Positions 1 through 9,220 of a stretch of DNA of 64,000 bases are shown in pieces. The stretch spans positions 496,001-560,000 of the forward strand of contig NZ_AP018365.1 in NCBI RefSeq assembly GCF_016756395.1. Reading direction: 5' to 3'. The position numbers and the translations under genes are program-made. Source of the stretch: Streptomyces sp. SN-593 (GTDB taxonomy: Bacteria > Actinomycetota > Actinomycetes > Streptomycetales > Streptomycetaceae). Position 1 is the stretch's first letter. Each line of letters starts with the position of its first letter. The notes under the pieces were generated by a model. That model did no database searches. It was not told the DNA's origin and worked only from the letters and a program-made list of their open reading frames with translations.

Positions 1-1184
1 GGCGCGGGCCAGACCGCGTCGGTCGTCCAGTGGTCGGGGGTGCGCTCGATGTCGGCCATCGGCTGGCTCTGCACGCCGTTGTCGACGTTCATCAGGTAGT
101 GGTCGAACCACTGGTGGAGGGTGTCGACCCAGGCGGAGCGGCGGTAGTCGAACGGGTCCACGTGGCCGGTCTGCGACAGCCAGATCTTGCGCTGCACGCC
201 GTTCGCGGCGAGCGCGTCCCACCACTGGCCGAAGTTCTTGGTGCGGACGTTGAGGTCCTGCATGCCCTGCGCGACGAAGACGCTCGCCTTCACCTTGGAC
301 GCGTTGGCGTAGTAGTCGCGGTCCTGCCAGGCGGTGGTCCAGTCGCCGTTGCGCGGCGCCCCGGTGCGCAGGGCCTGCTGTTCGGCGGAGCAGCGGGACT
401 GCGCGCCGGAGCTCTCCACCGCGGAGGCGAGGGCGTCGGGCCCGCCGTCGTAGAGCGCCGCGCCCTGCGCGAAGTAGTAGTCGTACCAGGAGCTGATCCC
501 GCTGATGTCCACGATGGTCTTCAGGCCGTCGACCCCGGTGGCGGCCACGCCGTTGGCGACGGTGGCGTCCCAGCTCTTGCCGATCATGCCGACCGAGCCG
601 TTGGACCAGCCCGCCTGCGCCGTGGTGCCGCCGGTGCGCGTGGTGTACGCGGTGGCTCTGCCGTTCAGCCAGTCGATGACGGACTTGGCCGAGGTGATGT
701 CGGACGCGCCGCCGACGTCGACGCAGCCGTCCGAGCGGTCGGTGCCGGCCAGGTCCACCAGCACCACCGCGTAGCCGCGCGGCACGAAGTAGTTGTCGTA
801 GAAAAGCGGGAACCCGACCGGGTTGCCGCTCGTGTCGTACGTCTTGACCTGGCTCTCGTTTCCGCGGCCGCAGCAGGAGTAGTACGGGCTGGCGTCCATG
901 ATCACCGGCACCTTCTGGCCCGCGGCGGCGGGCTCGGAGGGCCTGATGATGTCGGCCGCCACGCGGTCCGTCTTCCCGTCGTGGTCGCCGTCGAGGCCGG
1001 TGTCGACCCACACCGACTGCCGGATGGCGCCGGCGTACGAGTCGACCGGCTGGCTGCCGGTGTCCAACGGGCCCGGGCGGGCGTGGGCGGCGCCCGGGGC
1101 GAGGAGGACGAACATCAGGGCGGCGAGGACCGCCGCCACGACGGACATCGAGTGGGTGCGGGACCTCCGCGTGAGTGACAGCAC
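1..1184 (-). CDS. Secreted S15-family (Xaa-Pro dipeptidyl-peptidase/CocE-like) hydrolase, 3' end missing
   Basis: Alpha/beta-hydrolase of peptidase family S15, which as a family releases Xaa-Pro dipeptides or cleaves related acyl bonds. The GTG at 1184 gives an N-region with arginines (LTRRSR), a hydrophobic core and an AHA-like cleavage site, so it is exported; ATG at 1148 is an in-frame alternative but leaves fewer basic residues. The text reads YAGAIRQSVWVDTGLDGDHDGKTDRV at the start of the domain, PYYSCCGRGNE (oxyanion region), and GMIGKSWDAT around the nucleophilic Ser. The histidine-bearing segment QTGHVDPF is present near the window edge. The gene runs off the left end, so the C-terminal beta-sandwich typical of S15 enzymes is outside the window. 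Neighbour on the other side is divergent and unrelated. Family is confident; substrate is not known. Confidence 0.85.
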   Translation of the reverse strand, partial: MLSLTRRSRTHSMSVVAAVLAALMFVLLAPGAAHARPGPLDTGSQPVDSYAGAIRQSVWVDTGLDGDHDGKTDRVAADIIRPSEPAAAGQKVPVIMDASPYYSCCGRGNESQVKTYDTSGNPVGFPLFYDNYFVPRGYAVVLVDLAGTDRSDGCVDVGGASDITSAKSVIDWLNGRATAYTTRTGGTTAQAGWSNGSVGMIGKSWDATVANGVAATGVDGLKTIVDISGISSWYDYYFAQGAALYDGGPDALASAVESSGAQSRCSAEQQALRTGAPRNGDWTTAWQDRDYYANASKVKASVFVAQGMQDLNVRTKNFGQWWDALAANGVQRKIWLSQTGHVDPFDYRRSAWVDTLHQWFDHYLMNVDNGVQSQPMADIERTPDHWTTDAVWPA

Positions 1185-1465
1185 CCCGGGACGCTACCCT
1201 CTGACACCGCCATGACAACAGGTCGCCTTCACGCCAATGGGGACGGTTCCCGGCCAACGGGCGGGTGGGGGCGGCACGAGGCGGGCGCACGCCGCGCTCC
1301 ACACAGGTGCGCGCGGACCCGCGTGCACCTGGACCGCGTCGAGCGGTCCCGCGAGCGCTTCGACCGGACCCGCGCGGACCGGGGCGGTGTCGTACCCCGC
1401 CGGTAGTCTCGCGGGCCCGGGCCGCCGTACCGTGGCGCCGCCCACCCCACCCCAGGGAGCACCAG

Positions 1466-2431
1466 GTGCAGTTCCTCACCCGCCTCGTCGACGGACATGT
1501 CTGCGCGTACCGGCGGGACGGCGACGACGAGGGGCCGCTGCGGCCCGTGGCGCGCTGGCGGCCGTGCGCCGGCGACGAGGTGGTCGGGCACGCCGCGGAC
1601 CCCTCCCTCGGGCGCGCCTACTACACCACCCTCCACGCGGTCGTCTGCGTGGCGGCCGACGGCGGGCAGGTCTGGCGGTCGGACTTCGCGCCCCGTTCGG
1701 ACGAGCGGTACGGGCACCGGCCCGGCTGCGCGCTCTCGGCGGACGGCCGCGCGCTGTGGGTCTACCGGCCGGACGCGATGGCCGGACGCGGCCGGCCCGA
1801 CCAGTGGACCGTGCTGGACACCGGGACCGGCGCCGCGCTCGCGTCCGCCGACCTGGGGACCGTCGGGCACAGCGGACTCCAGTTCCTCCACCCGGCCAGC
1901 GGCGAGGTCCTGCTCGACGTGGGTGAAGGGCAGGACGGCGCGGCCGTGCACCGCGCCTCGCTCGCCGACGGCCGGATCGACCTGGTCCGCTACCCCTGGG
2001 ACGACCGCTGCCTGCTCGGACTCGCGCCGGACGGACGCCACTTCATGACGGTCGACCACGCCCAGGCCGACATCGCCCTGCACACCTACCCGGACGGCGA
2101 GGTGGAGTTCACGCTGCCGGTCGCCGCCTTCGGGCACGACCCGGAGGCGGCCCGCGTCGAGTGGAGCGGCGGCTACCTGGACGCCGACACCGTGATCGTC
2201 ACCCTCGTCGGCGAATCGGATGGGTACGGCGGGTCGGATGGGTCCGGCGACGAAGGCGACGAAGGCGCGGAGGAGTGGACCCGCCGCTACCTCGTCGACA
2301 CCCGCACCGGCCGGGTCCGCGGGGCCTTCGACGCCCGCACCGAGGAGCTCTACGACGTCCGTCCGCTCGGCGACGGTAGCTGGCTCACCACGGCGCCCTC
2401 CGGCCACCCCGTACGCCGTTCCGCCCGGTAG
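1466..2431 (+). CDS. Hypothetical protein, WD40/beta-propeller-like
   Basis: I do not recognise a named family. The 321-residue product starts at GTG 1466 with AGGGAG seven bases upstream; longer in-frame extensions lack a ribosome site. It has no signal peptide or membrane segment, so it is cytoplasmic. Its sequence is a series of short beta-strand-like stretches spaced by turns with recurring W and D (for example HAVVCVAADGGQVWRSDFA, CALSADGRALWVYRPD, LGLAPDGRHFMTVDHA), which looks like a quinoprotein/WD40-type propeller of about six or seven blades. A low-complexity acidic stretch rich in Gly, Asp and Glu lies near residues 250-270. It stands alone, followed by the promoter of the xyloside operon. 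Confidence 0.7.
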   Translation: MQFLTRLVDGHVCAYRRDGDDEGPLRPVARWRPCAGDEVVGHAADPSLGRAYYTTLHAVVCVAADGGQVWRSDFAPRSDERYGHRPGCALSADGRALWVYRPDAMAGRGRPDQWTVLDTGTGAALASADLGTVGHSGLQFLHPASGEVLLDVGEGQDGAAVHRASLADGRIDLVRYPWDDRCLLGLAPDGRHFMTVDHAQADIALHTYPDGEVEFTLPVAAFGHDPEAARVEWSGGYLDADTVIVTLVGESDGYGGSDGSGDEGDEGAEEWTRRYLVDTRTGRVRGAFDARTEELYDVRPLGDGSWLTTAPSGHPVRRSAR

Positions 2432-2504
2432 CCCCGGTCCGCCCCACAGGCCCTGGCGGAGGGACCGTCGCATGGGGGCGCCCGACCGCGGTGTGTCCAT
2501 GCCA

Positions 2505-2533
2505 TTGACGTACGCCCGGCACCCCCCTACGGT
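2505..2533 (+). promoter_or_regulatory. Promoter of the alpha-xyloside operon
   Basis: TTGACG at 2505-2510 and TACGGT at 2528-2533 are separated by exactly 17 bases, a good match to the actinomycete housekeeping sigma consensus. Predicted transcription start is near 2540, right at the edge of the double operator that follows, so a bound repressor would block initiation or early elongation. Confidence 0.7.
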
Positions 2534-2538
2534 TCACC

Positions 2539-2577
2539 GTCGAATCGCTTCGACGCGTCGCGTCGAAGCGATTCGAC
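2539..2577. promoter_or_regulatory. Perfect 39-nt palindrome: two LacI-type operators
   Basis: A perfect inverted repeat with 19-base arms (left arm GTCGAATCGCTTCGACGCG) around a single T at 2558. Each arm contains its own operator-like palindrome with a central CG: TCGAATCGCTTCGA at 2540-2553 and its reverse complement at 2563-2576. Their centres are 23 bp apart, about two helical turns, which suits two repressor dimers on one face. It lies just downstream of the -10 box and before the binding-protein gene. The obvious regulator is the LacI-family gene at 7992. Confidence 0.8.
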
Positions 2578-2618
2578 GGAGCGTTCGCTCCTCCTTCCGA
2601 CCCCGTGGAGGTCCTTCG

Positions 2619-3911
2619 ATGCCGAAGGCGCGCAACCGAATCGGAATGACCGCGATGGCCCTGGCCGGCGCCCTGCTCCTCGCTTCGTGCGGGAGTTCGG
2701 GCGGTTCGACGGGCGACGGCAAGACCCTCAAGCTCTGGCACTACGAAGCACCCGACAGTGCGATGGGCATCGCCTGGAACCAGGCGATCGCCGAGTTCAA
2801 GAAGGAACACCCGGGCGTCAAGGTGGAGTTCGAGGCCAAGGGCTTCGAGCAGATCCAGAAGACCGCCTCGATGGTCCTCAACTCCGACGACGCACCGGAC
2901 GTCATGGAGTACAACAAGGGCAACTCCACCGCCGGCCTGCTCGCCAAGCAGGGGCTGCTCACCGACCTGACCCCCGAAGTGACCAAGTACGGCTGGGACA
3001 AGGAGCTCAGCCCCAACGTGGCCATCACCAGCCGCTACGACGCGCAGGGCGTGATGGGCTCCGGCGACTGGTACGGCGTGCCCGACTTCGGCGAGTACAC
3101 GATGGTCTACTACAACAAGGACCTCTTCGCGAAGAACGGCGTCCAGGTCCCCACCACACCGGAGCAGTTCACCGCGGCGCTGGCCGCCTTCAAGGCCAAG
3201 GGCATCACCCCGCTCGCCGACGCGGGCGCGGAGTACCCGGCGCAGCAGTACTTCTACCAGCTCGCCCTGTCGAAGGCCGACCGCGCCTGGGTCGACGCCT
3301 TCCAGCTCTACAAGGGCAAGGTGGACTTCCACGACGCGGCCTGGACCTACGCGGCGAACACCTTCGCCGACTGGGTCGCCAAGGGCTACATCGCCAAGAC
3401 CTCCAGCAGCGCGAAGGCGGAGGACGCCGGCGTCTCGTTCATCAACGGCAAGTACCCGATCTTCTTCTCGGGAAGCTGGTGGTACGGGCGCTTCAAGAGC
3501 GAGAACAAGTTCGCCTGGGGCTCGTTCCTGTGGCCCGGCTCGAAGCTGACCCCGGGGTCCGGCGGCAACCTGTGGGTCGTCCCGAAGAAGGCGAAGAACA
3601 AGCAACTCGCCTACGACTTCATCGACCTCACCATGCAGAAAGCGGTGCAGAACACGCTCGGCAACAACGGCGGCATCCCGGTGGCGGCCTCTCCCACGGC
3701 CGTCACCGACCCCGCCTCGAAGACCCTCATCGCGAACTTCGACAAGGTCTCCGCCGCCGACGGCCTCGCCTTCTACCCCGACTGGCCGGTCCCCGGGTTC
3801 TACGACGTGATGGTCTCCGCCGTCCAGAAGCTCATCACCGGCACCGCGAAACCGGACCAGGTGCTGGACGAGTTGCAGAAGGCGTACGACGCGGGCGTGC
3901 CGACGTCATGA
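2619..3911 (+). CDS. ABC sugar transporter substrate-binding lipoprotein
   Basis: Extracellular solute-binding protein of family 1 (MalE/UgpB class), 430 residues, that would deliver a sugar to the two permeases that follow. Lipobox LLASC places the lipidated cysteine at residue 24. The start ATG at 2619 is preceded by GTGGAGG. The body has the usual features of the family: KLWHYEAPDSAMG after the tether, ADVMEYN-like DAPDVMEYNKGN around residue 90, DWYGVPDFGEYTMVYYNKDLF, and a C-terminal hinge FFSGSWWYGRF. The stop overlaps the start of the next gene (ATGA), so the three transport genes form one translationally coupled unit. With the downstream alpha-xylosidase, the likely ligand is an alpha-xylosyl-containing oligosaccharide such as isoprimeverose; that is inferred from context. 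No ATPase gene is linked, so a shared MsiK-type ATPase probably powers it. Confidence 0.92.
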   Translation: MPKARNRIGMTAMALAGALLLASCGSSGGSTGDGKTLKLWHYEAPDSAMGIAWNQAIAEFKKEHPGVKVEFEAKGFEQIQKTASMVLNSDDAPDVMEYNKGNSTAGLLAKQGLLTDLTPEVTKYGWDKELSPNVAITSRYDAQGVMGSGDWYGVPDFGEYTMVYYNKDLFAKNGVQVPTTPEQFTAALAAFKAKGITPLADAGAEYPAQQYFYQLALSKADRAWVDAFQLYKGKVDFHDAAWTYAANTFADWVAKGYIAKTSSSAKAEDAGVSFINGKYPIFFSGSWWYGRFKSENKFAWGSFLWPGSKLTPGSGGNLWVVPKKAKNKQLAYDFIDLTMQKAVQNTLGNNGGIPVAASPTAVTDPASKTLIANFDKVSAADGLAFYPDWPVPGFYDVMVSAVQKLITGTAKPDQVLDELQKAYDAGVPTS

Positions 3912-4810
3912 CGGCACGACGCCACCGCCCGGTGAACACCTACCCGCTCTACCTGGTGCCCGGGGCCATCGCCCTGCTCGCGGTCATCGTCTGCCCGTTC
4001 GCGCTGAACGTCTGGTACAGCCTGACCCGTTGGCAGGGTGTGGGCTCGCCGCACTGGGCGGGCCTGGCCAACTACCGCCAGTTGGTGCGGGACACGCAGT
4101 TCTGGCAGTCCTTCCAGCACAGCCTGGCCATGGTGGTGGCGATGGCGGTGGTCCCGACCGTGATCGGACTGGTGGTGGCCGCCGCCCTGTTCGACTTCGT
4201 CGCCAAGCACTTCGGGTCGAAGCCGGCCGCAGTGCTGCGGGCCTGCTTCTACCTGCCCCAGGTGCTGCCGATCACGGTGGCCGGCATCGTGTGGAGCTGG
4301 ATCCTGGCGCCGGAGGACGGCTCGCTCAACTCGCTGCTGAAGGCGGTGGGTCTGGGCGGGCTGCGCCAGGACTGGCTGGGCGACCCGAACATCGCGCTCT
4401 ACAGCGTGATGGCCGTCATGGTCTGGGTCCAACTGGGCTTCCCCGTGGTCATCTTCATGTCGGGGCTGCAACGCGTGGACCCGGCCCTGCACGAGGCCGC
4501 CGAGCTGGACGGGGCGTCCTGGTGGCAGCGCTTCTGGCACGTGACGCTGCCCCAACTGCGCCCGGAGATCCACGTGGTGCTGCTGTGGTGCACCATCGCG
4601 GCGCTCAAGGTCTTCGGCGCGGTGTACGTCCTGACCAAGGGCGGGCCGGCCGACGCCACCGAGGTGCCCTCGTACTTCTCGTTCTCGACCTTCTTCGAGA
4701 AGACCCAGGTCGGCTACGGATCGGCGATCGCGACCGTCATGACGCTGCTGATCCTCGCGCTGACCGTGGTGGGCCTGGGCTTCCAGACCCGTGCGGAGGA
4801 CGCCCGGTGA
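3908..4810 (+). CDS. ABC sugar transporter permease (MalF-type)
   Basis: Inner-membrane permease of 300 residues with six predicted hydrophobic spans. The cytoplasmic EAA loop that contacts the ATPase is clear: EAAELDGASWWQRFWHVTLPQ. It starts at ATG 3908 inside the stop of the binding-protein gene and its own stop overlaps the next start (GTGA at 4807-4810). First permeases of carbohydrate systems of this class usually carry the longer periplasmic loop between spans 1 and 2, as here (SLTRWQGVGSPHWAGLANYRQLV). Confidence 0.92.
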   Translation: MTARRHRPVNTYPLYLVPGAIALLAVIVCPFALNVWYSLTRWQGVGSPHWAGLANYRQLVRDTQFWQSFQHSLAMVVAMAVVPTVIGLVVAAALFDFVAKHFGSKPAAVLRACFYLPQVLPITVAGIVWSWILAPEDGSLNSLLKAVGLGGLRQDWLGDPNIALYSVMAVMVWVQLGFPVVIFMSGLQRVDPALHEAAELDGASWWQRFWHVTLPQLRPEIHVVLLWCTIAALKVFGAVYVLTKGGPADATEVPSYFSFSTFFEKTQVGYGSAIATVMTLLILALTVVGLGFQTRAEDAR

Positions 4811-5628
4811 GCGCGGCGAGGCGCTACCCCGCGCTGGCCGCGATCGTCCTGGGCGCCGTCCTGATGGTGCTTCCGCTGCTGGTGGTGCTCGACAACGCGC
4901 TGAAGTCGCCGGCCGACTACGCCGCCCACGGCCCGCTGTCGCTGCCGCACGGCATCCACCTGGAGAACCTGCGGAGCTTCTGGACCCGGGTGGACTTCGG
5001 CCGGATGCTCGTCAACTCCACCCTGATCTCCGGGTCGGTGGCCCTGGCGGGCGTGCTGCTGTCGGTCCTCAACGCCTACGCCATCGGCATCGGCCGGCTC
5101 CGGGGCCGTACCTGGATCCTGGCGTTCTTCGTGCTGGCGAACGTCCTGCCGCAGGAGTCGCTGGTCTACCCGCTGTACTACCTGTCCAAGCAACTCGGCC
5201 TCTACGACACCCGGTTGAGCCTGATCATCGTCTTCAGCGTGATCCAGTCGGCGTTCGGCACCTACCTGCTGTCGTCGGTGCTCGGCGCCTTCCCCCGGGA
5301 GATCGTCGAGGCGGCCAGGATCGACGGCGCCACCAGTTGGCAGGTGCTGTGGCGGATCGTGGTGCCGGTCAGCCGCTCCACGCTCGGCGTCCTGATGGTG
5401 CTCTTCTTCATCTGGACCTGGAACGAGTTCCTGCTGCCGCTGGTGATGCTCCCGTCGAACGACCACCAGACGGTCTCGGTCGCCCTCGGGGTGCTCCAGG
5501 GCCAGCGGCTGATGGACGCCACCATGACGAACGCGGCCGGCCTGCTGGGCACCCTGCCCGCCGTCGTGTTCTTCCTGGTCTTCCAGCGGACGCTGACCCG
5601 CGGCATCGCCGTGGGCTCGGTCAAGTAG
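4807..5628 (+). CDS. ABC sugar transporter permease (MalG-type)
   Basis: Second permease, 273 residues, six hydrophobic segments. EAA loop: EAARIDGATSWQVLWRIVVP. The typical MalG-type C-terminal part IWTWNEFLLPLV and QTVSVALGVLQG is present. GTG 4807 overlaps the preceding stop by four bases, which indicates translational coupling. It pairs with the permease before it and the lipoprotein at 2619. Confidence 0.92.
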   Translation: MSAARRYPALAAIVLGAVLMVLPLLVVLDNALKSPADYAAHGPLSLPHGIHLENLRSFWTRVDFGRMLVNSTLISGSVALAGVLLSVLNAYAIGIGRLRGRTWILAFFVLANVLPQESLVYPLYYLSKQLGLYDTRLSLIIVFSVIQSAFGTYLLSSVLGAFPREIVEAARIDGATSWQVLWRIVVPVSRSTLGVLMVLFFIWTWNEFLLPLVMLPSNDHQTVSVALGVLQGQRLMDATMTNAAGLLGTLPAVVFFLVFQRTLTRGIAVGSVK

Positions 5629-5673
5629 CCACCGCCGGGTACCGGCGGCCCGACCAGAAGGGTCCCCCAGACG

Positions 5674-7950
5674 ATGAAGTTCACCGACGGATACTGGCTG
5701 CTGCGCGAGGGGGTCACGGCGGCCCATCCGGCGCAGGTGCTCGACGCCACCGCCGGCGAGGGCACGCTGACCGTCCACGCGCCCACCCAGCCCGTCCGGC
5801 ACCGCGGCGACCTGCTCAAGGGCCCGCTCGTCACCGTCGACTGCACCGCGCCGATGCCGGACGTGATCGGCGTGCGCGTCACCCACTTCGACGGCGGGCG
5901 GGCCGCGGGCCCGCGCTTCGCCCTGCGCACCGCCGCCCACGCACCGCAGGCGGCGGTCACCGGCGACGAGGCGACCCTCGTCTCCGGCGGGCTGAGCGTG
6001 CACTTCGCGCGCGGCGACGGCTGGGCGATGGACTTCCGCGCCGGCGGCCGCACCCTGACCGGCAGCGGCCCGAAGTCCATGGGCTTCATGCAGCCCGCCG
6101 ACGGCCGCCACTACGTCCGCGAGCAGCTCCGGCTGGAGGTGGGCACCAGCGTCTACGGCCTCGGCGAGCGCTTCGGGCCGCTGGTCAGGAACGGCCAGAG
6201 CGTCGACATCTGGAACGCCGACGGCGGCACCAGCAGCGAGCAGTCCTACAAGAACATCCCGTTCTACCTCACCGACGCCGGCTACGGCGTCTTCGTGGAC
6301 GACCCGGGCCGGGTCTCCTTCGAGGTCGCCTCCGAGCAGGTCTCCCGGGTCGGCTTCAGCATCGAGGGCCAGCACCTGCGGTACTACGTCATCTACGGGC
6401 CCACGCCCAAGGAGATCCTGCGCAAGTACACCGCGCTCACCGGCCGCCCGGCGCTCCCGCCGGCCTGGTCCTTCGGCCTGTGGCTGAGCACCTCCTTCAC
6501 CACCTCCTACGACGAGCAGACCGTCACCGGCTTCGTGGACGGCATGGCCGCGCGCGAACTGCCCCTGTCCGTCTTCCACTTCGACTGCTTCTGGATGCGC
6601 GAGTTCAACTGGTGCGACTTCGCCTGGGACCCGAGGGTCTTCCCCGACCCGGAGGGGATGCTGCGCCGGCTGAAGGAGCGGGGGCTGAGGATCTCGCTGT
6701 GGATCAACCCCTACATCGCCCAGCGGTCACCGCTGTTCGCCGAGGGCAAGGCGGCCGGCTACCTGCTGCTGCGGCCCGACGGCGACGTGTGGCAGTGGGA
6801 CCTGTGGCAACCCGGCATGGCACTGGTGGACTTCACCAACCCCGGTGCCCGCGCCTGGTACGCCGACAAGCTGCGGACGCTGCTGGCGATGGGCGTCGAC
6901 TGCTTCAAGACGGACTTCGGCGAGCGGGTCCCCACCGACGTCGCGTACTTCGACGGCTCCGACCCCGAACGCATGCACAACTACTACGCGTTGCTCTACA
7001 ACCGGACCGTCTTCGAGGTGCTGGCCGAGCAGCGCGGTCCGGCGGAGGCGGTGGTCTTCGCCCGCTCGGCCTCCGTCGGCAGCCAGCAGTTCCCGGTGCA
7101 CTGGGGCGGCGACTGCGAGTCGACCTGGGTGTCCATGGCCGAGTCGCTGCGCGGCGGGCTGTCCCTCGGCCTGTCCGGGTTCGGCTTCTGGAGCCACGAC
7201 ATCGGCGGCTTCGAGGGGCGCCCGGACCCCGGACTGTTCAAGCGCTGGATCGCCTTCGGGATGCTCTCCTCGCACAGCCGGCTGCACGGCTCGTCGTCCT
7301 ACCGCGCGCCCTGGCTGTTCGACGAGGAGGCGGTGGAGGTGCTGCGCGTCTTCACCCGGCTCAAGCACCGCCTGATGCCCTACCTGTACCAGGCCGCGTA
7401 CGAGGCGCACACCGACGGCCTGCCGGTGATGCGCGCGATGGTGCTGGAGTTCCCCGACGACCCCGGATGCAGCCACCTGGAACGGCAGTACATGCTCGGC
7501 GGCGACCTGCTGGTGGCCCCGGTGCTCTCCCCCGCCGGGGAGGTGGCGTACTACGTGCCCGAGGGCACCTGGACGCACTTCGGCACCGGACAGGAGGTCA
7601 CCGGCCCGCGCTGGGTGCGCGAGACGCACGGCTACACGAGCGTCCCGCTGCTGGTGCGGCCGGGCGCGGTGGTCCCGCTGGCGGCGGCCGACGACCGTCC
7701 GGACGACGACTGGGCCGACGGCGTGACGCTGCGGGTCTTCCGGCCGGCCGACGGCGCGCGCGCCACGGTGCGCGTCCCGCGCCCGGACGGCGGTCCCGCG
7801 CTCGTGGCGACCGTCGTCCGCGAAGGGGAGGTGCTGCGGGCGCAGCTCGCGGACGCGTCCCTGCCGTGGGGCGTGGAGGTCGCGGGCGGGCCCGCGGCCC
7901 GGGCCGCGGCCGGAACCGGTAGCCTCACCATCCGTCTGTCCGGCAGTTGA
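5674..7950 (+). CDS. yicI: Alpha-xylosidase, GH31, YicI type
   Basis: Glycoside hydrolase family 31 enzyme of 758 residues, close to the 772 of E. coli YicI, hydrolysing non-reducing alpha-xylosyl residues in the cytoplasm (no signal peptide). The nucleophile lies in FKTDFGERVPTDVAYFDG (Asp414) and the acid/base in HWGGDCEST (Asp480). The N-terminal galactose-mutarotase-like beta domain, the YGLGERFGPLV motif near residue 164 and FHFDCFWMREFNWCDF, a segment conserved in YicI-type enzymes, are all present. Ribosome site AGAAGGG precedes ATG 5674. It is 45 bases after the permease gene and forms the catabolic part of the operon: imported xylosyl oligosaccharides would be trimmed here. The substrate is inferred from family and context. 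Confidence 0.9.
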   Translation: MKFTDGYWLLREGVTAAHPAQVLDATAGEGTLTVHAPTQPVRHRGDLLKGPLVTVDCTAPMPDVIGVRVTHFDGGRAAGPRFALRTAAHAPQAAVTGDEATLVSGGLSVHFARGDGWAMDFRAGGRTLTGSGPKSMGFMQPADGRHYVREQLRLEVGTSVYGLGERFGPLVRNGQSVDIWNADGGTSSEQSYKNIPFYLTDAGYGVFVDDPGRVSFEVASEQVSRVGFSIEGQHLRYYVIYGPTPKEILRKYTALTGRPALPPAWSFGLWLSTSFTTSYDEQTVTGFVDGMAARELPLSVFHFDCFWMREFNWCDFAWDPRVFPDPEGMLRRLKERGLRISLWINPYIAQRSPLFAEGKAAGYLLLRPDGDVWQWDLWQPGMALVDFTNPGARAWYADKLRTLLAMGVDCFKTDFGERVPTDVAYFDGSDPERMHNYYALLYNRTVFEVLAEQRGPAEAVVFARSASVGSQQFPVHWGGDCESTWVSMAESLRGGLSLGLSGFGFWSHDIGGFEGRPDPGLFKRWIAFGMLSSHSRLHGSSSYRAPWLFDEEAVEVLRVFTRLKHRLMPYLYQAAYEAHTDGLPVMRAMVLEFPDDPGCSHLERQYMLGGDLLVAPVLSPAGEVAYYVPEGTWTHFGTGQEVTGPRWVRETHGYTSVPLLVRPGAVVPLAAADDRPDDDWADGVTLRVFRPADGARATVRVPRPDGGPALVATVVREGEVLRAQLADASLPWGVEVAGGPAARAAAGTGSLTIRLSGS

Positions 7951-7991
7951 GGGAGATCCGCACGGGTGGGGCCGCCGGACGAGGGAGCGCC

Positions 7992-8999
7992 ATGGTCAAG
8001 ATCACCGACGTCGCCGCGCACGCGGGCGTCTCGCCGAGCACCGTCAGCTACGCGCTCAGCGGCAAGCGGCCGATCTCCCAGGAGACGCGGCTGCGGATCG
8101 AGCGCAGCATCCGTGAACTGGGCTACCGGCCGCACGCCGGCGCCCGGTCGCTGGCCAGCAGCAGGGCCCGGGTGCTGGCGCTGGTGCTGCCGCTGCGCCG
8201 GGGCATGCACGTGCCGGTGGTCATGCAGTTCGCGACCTCGGTGGTCACCGCCGCGCGGGACCACGACCACGACGTGCTCCTGCTCACCGGGAGCGAGGGC
8301 GAGGAGGGCCTGATCCGGGTCTCGCACAGCGCGATGGCGGACACGTTCGTCATCATGGACGTCGAGGTGGACGACCGCCGGCTGCCGCTGCTGCGGACCC
8401 TGGACCAGCCGTCGGTGCTGATCGGCTACCCGGCCGATCCGACCGGGCTGACCTGCGTCGACCTGGACTTCCGGCAGGCGGCGCAGGCGTGCGTGGACCA
8501 TCTGGCCGCGCTCGGCCACCGCAGGGTCGCGCTGGTCGGCTCGCACCCGGAGGTCTACGTCCGCGGGACCGGTTTCGCGCGGCGGGTGGCCGCGGGCTTC
8601 ACCGCGGCCGCCGACCGGCACGGGTTGGCGTCCTCCGTCCACCCCTGCGCCGACACCCCGGTCGCGGCGCGGGCGCTGGCCGAGCGGCTGGTGCGCGAGC
8701 AGCCGGGCCTGACCGCGGTCGTGGTCCACAACGAGCCCATCGTGCAGCCACTGGTGGAGGCGCTGACCGCGCTGGGGCTGCGGGTGCCGCAGGACGTCTC
8801 GGTCGCCGCGATCTGTCCCGACGAGATCGCGGAACCGGCCGCCACCCCGATCACGTCGGTGTCCCTCCCCACCGCGCTGGTCGGCGCCCGCGCGGTGGAG
8901 CTGCTGATGTCCAAACTCCAGGGCGCGGCCGTCCCCGAGACGACCATGCTCCCGGTCCACCTCACCGTCCGCGCCACCACCGCCCCGCCGCCCGCGTAG
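7992..8999 (+). CDS. LacI-family repressor, probable regulator of the xyloside operon
   Basis: 335-residue regulator. The N-terminal helix-turn-helix MVKITDVAAHAGVSPSTVSYALSGKRPIS, hinge helix ARSLASSR and periplasmic-binding-like ligand domain are all there. GAGGGAG precedes ATG 7992; the in-frame upstream ATG at 7947 overlaps the xylosidase stop and would add 15 residues without a family match. It is the last gene of the operon, 41 bases after the alpha-xylosidase, and the operator pair at 2539-2577 is the natural target because such regulators bind palindromes with a central CG. The effector would be a xylosyl sugar; that is inference. Confidence 0.88.
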   Translation: MVKITDVAAHAGVSPSTVSYALSGKRPISQETRLRIERSIRELGYRPHAGARSLASSRARVLALVLPLRRGMHVPVVMQFATSVVTAARDHDHDVLLLTGSEGEEGLIRVSHSAMADTFVIMDVEVDDRRLPLLRTLDQPSVLIGYPADPTGLTCVDLDFRQAAQACVDHLAALGHRRVALVGSHPEVYVRGTGFARRVAAGFTAAADRHGLASSVHPCADTPVAARALAERLVREQPGLTAVVVHNEPIVQPLVEALTALGLRVPQDVSVAAICPDEIAEPAATPITSVSLPTALVGARAVELLMSKLQGAAVPETTMLPVHLTVRATTAPPPA

Positions 9000-9026
9000 G
9001 CCGGCCCGCGCCGGGCGCGGGTGCGG

Positions 9027-9078
9027 GCCGCCCGGGCCGGGCGCACGGGTCGGCCGCCCGGGCCGGGCACACGGATCG
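9027..9078. repeat. Imperfect direct repeat of about 26 bp
   Basis: Two copies of a GC-rich unit (GCCGCCCGGGCCGGGC followed by RCACGGRTCG) lie back to back in the gap after the LacI gene. No coding sense is apparent. They could act as a weak terminator or be replication slippage. Confidence 0.4.
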
Positions 9079-9128
9079 GGGTGCCCGGATCGGCCCCCCG
9101 GCCGACCACAACAAGCCGCCGACCAGGG

Positions 9129-9163
9129 CCGATCCGCCGCCCGCTGCTGCTACGGTGGATCGG
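9129..9163. promoter_or_regulatory. Inverted repeat around a -10-like box before the MFS gene
   Basis: CCGATCCGCC at 9129-9138 and GGTGGATCGG at 9154-9163 pair at nine of ten positions, with TACGGT at 9151-9156 as a possible -10 box inside the right arm. No good -35 match is seen. It may be an operator for the MFS gene; no regulator is linked. Confidence 0.3.
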
Positions 9164-9220
9164 CTGGCGAGCTGGAAGAGCAGCGGCCGCCTGACCACGA
9201 TTCCCACGGAGCCGCCACCC

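Noticed and set aside
30..1178. Plus-strand frame opposite the S15 peptidase
   Set aside because: The minus-strand reading has a signal peptide and all S15 motifs; the plus-strand reading is compositional noise.
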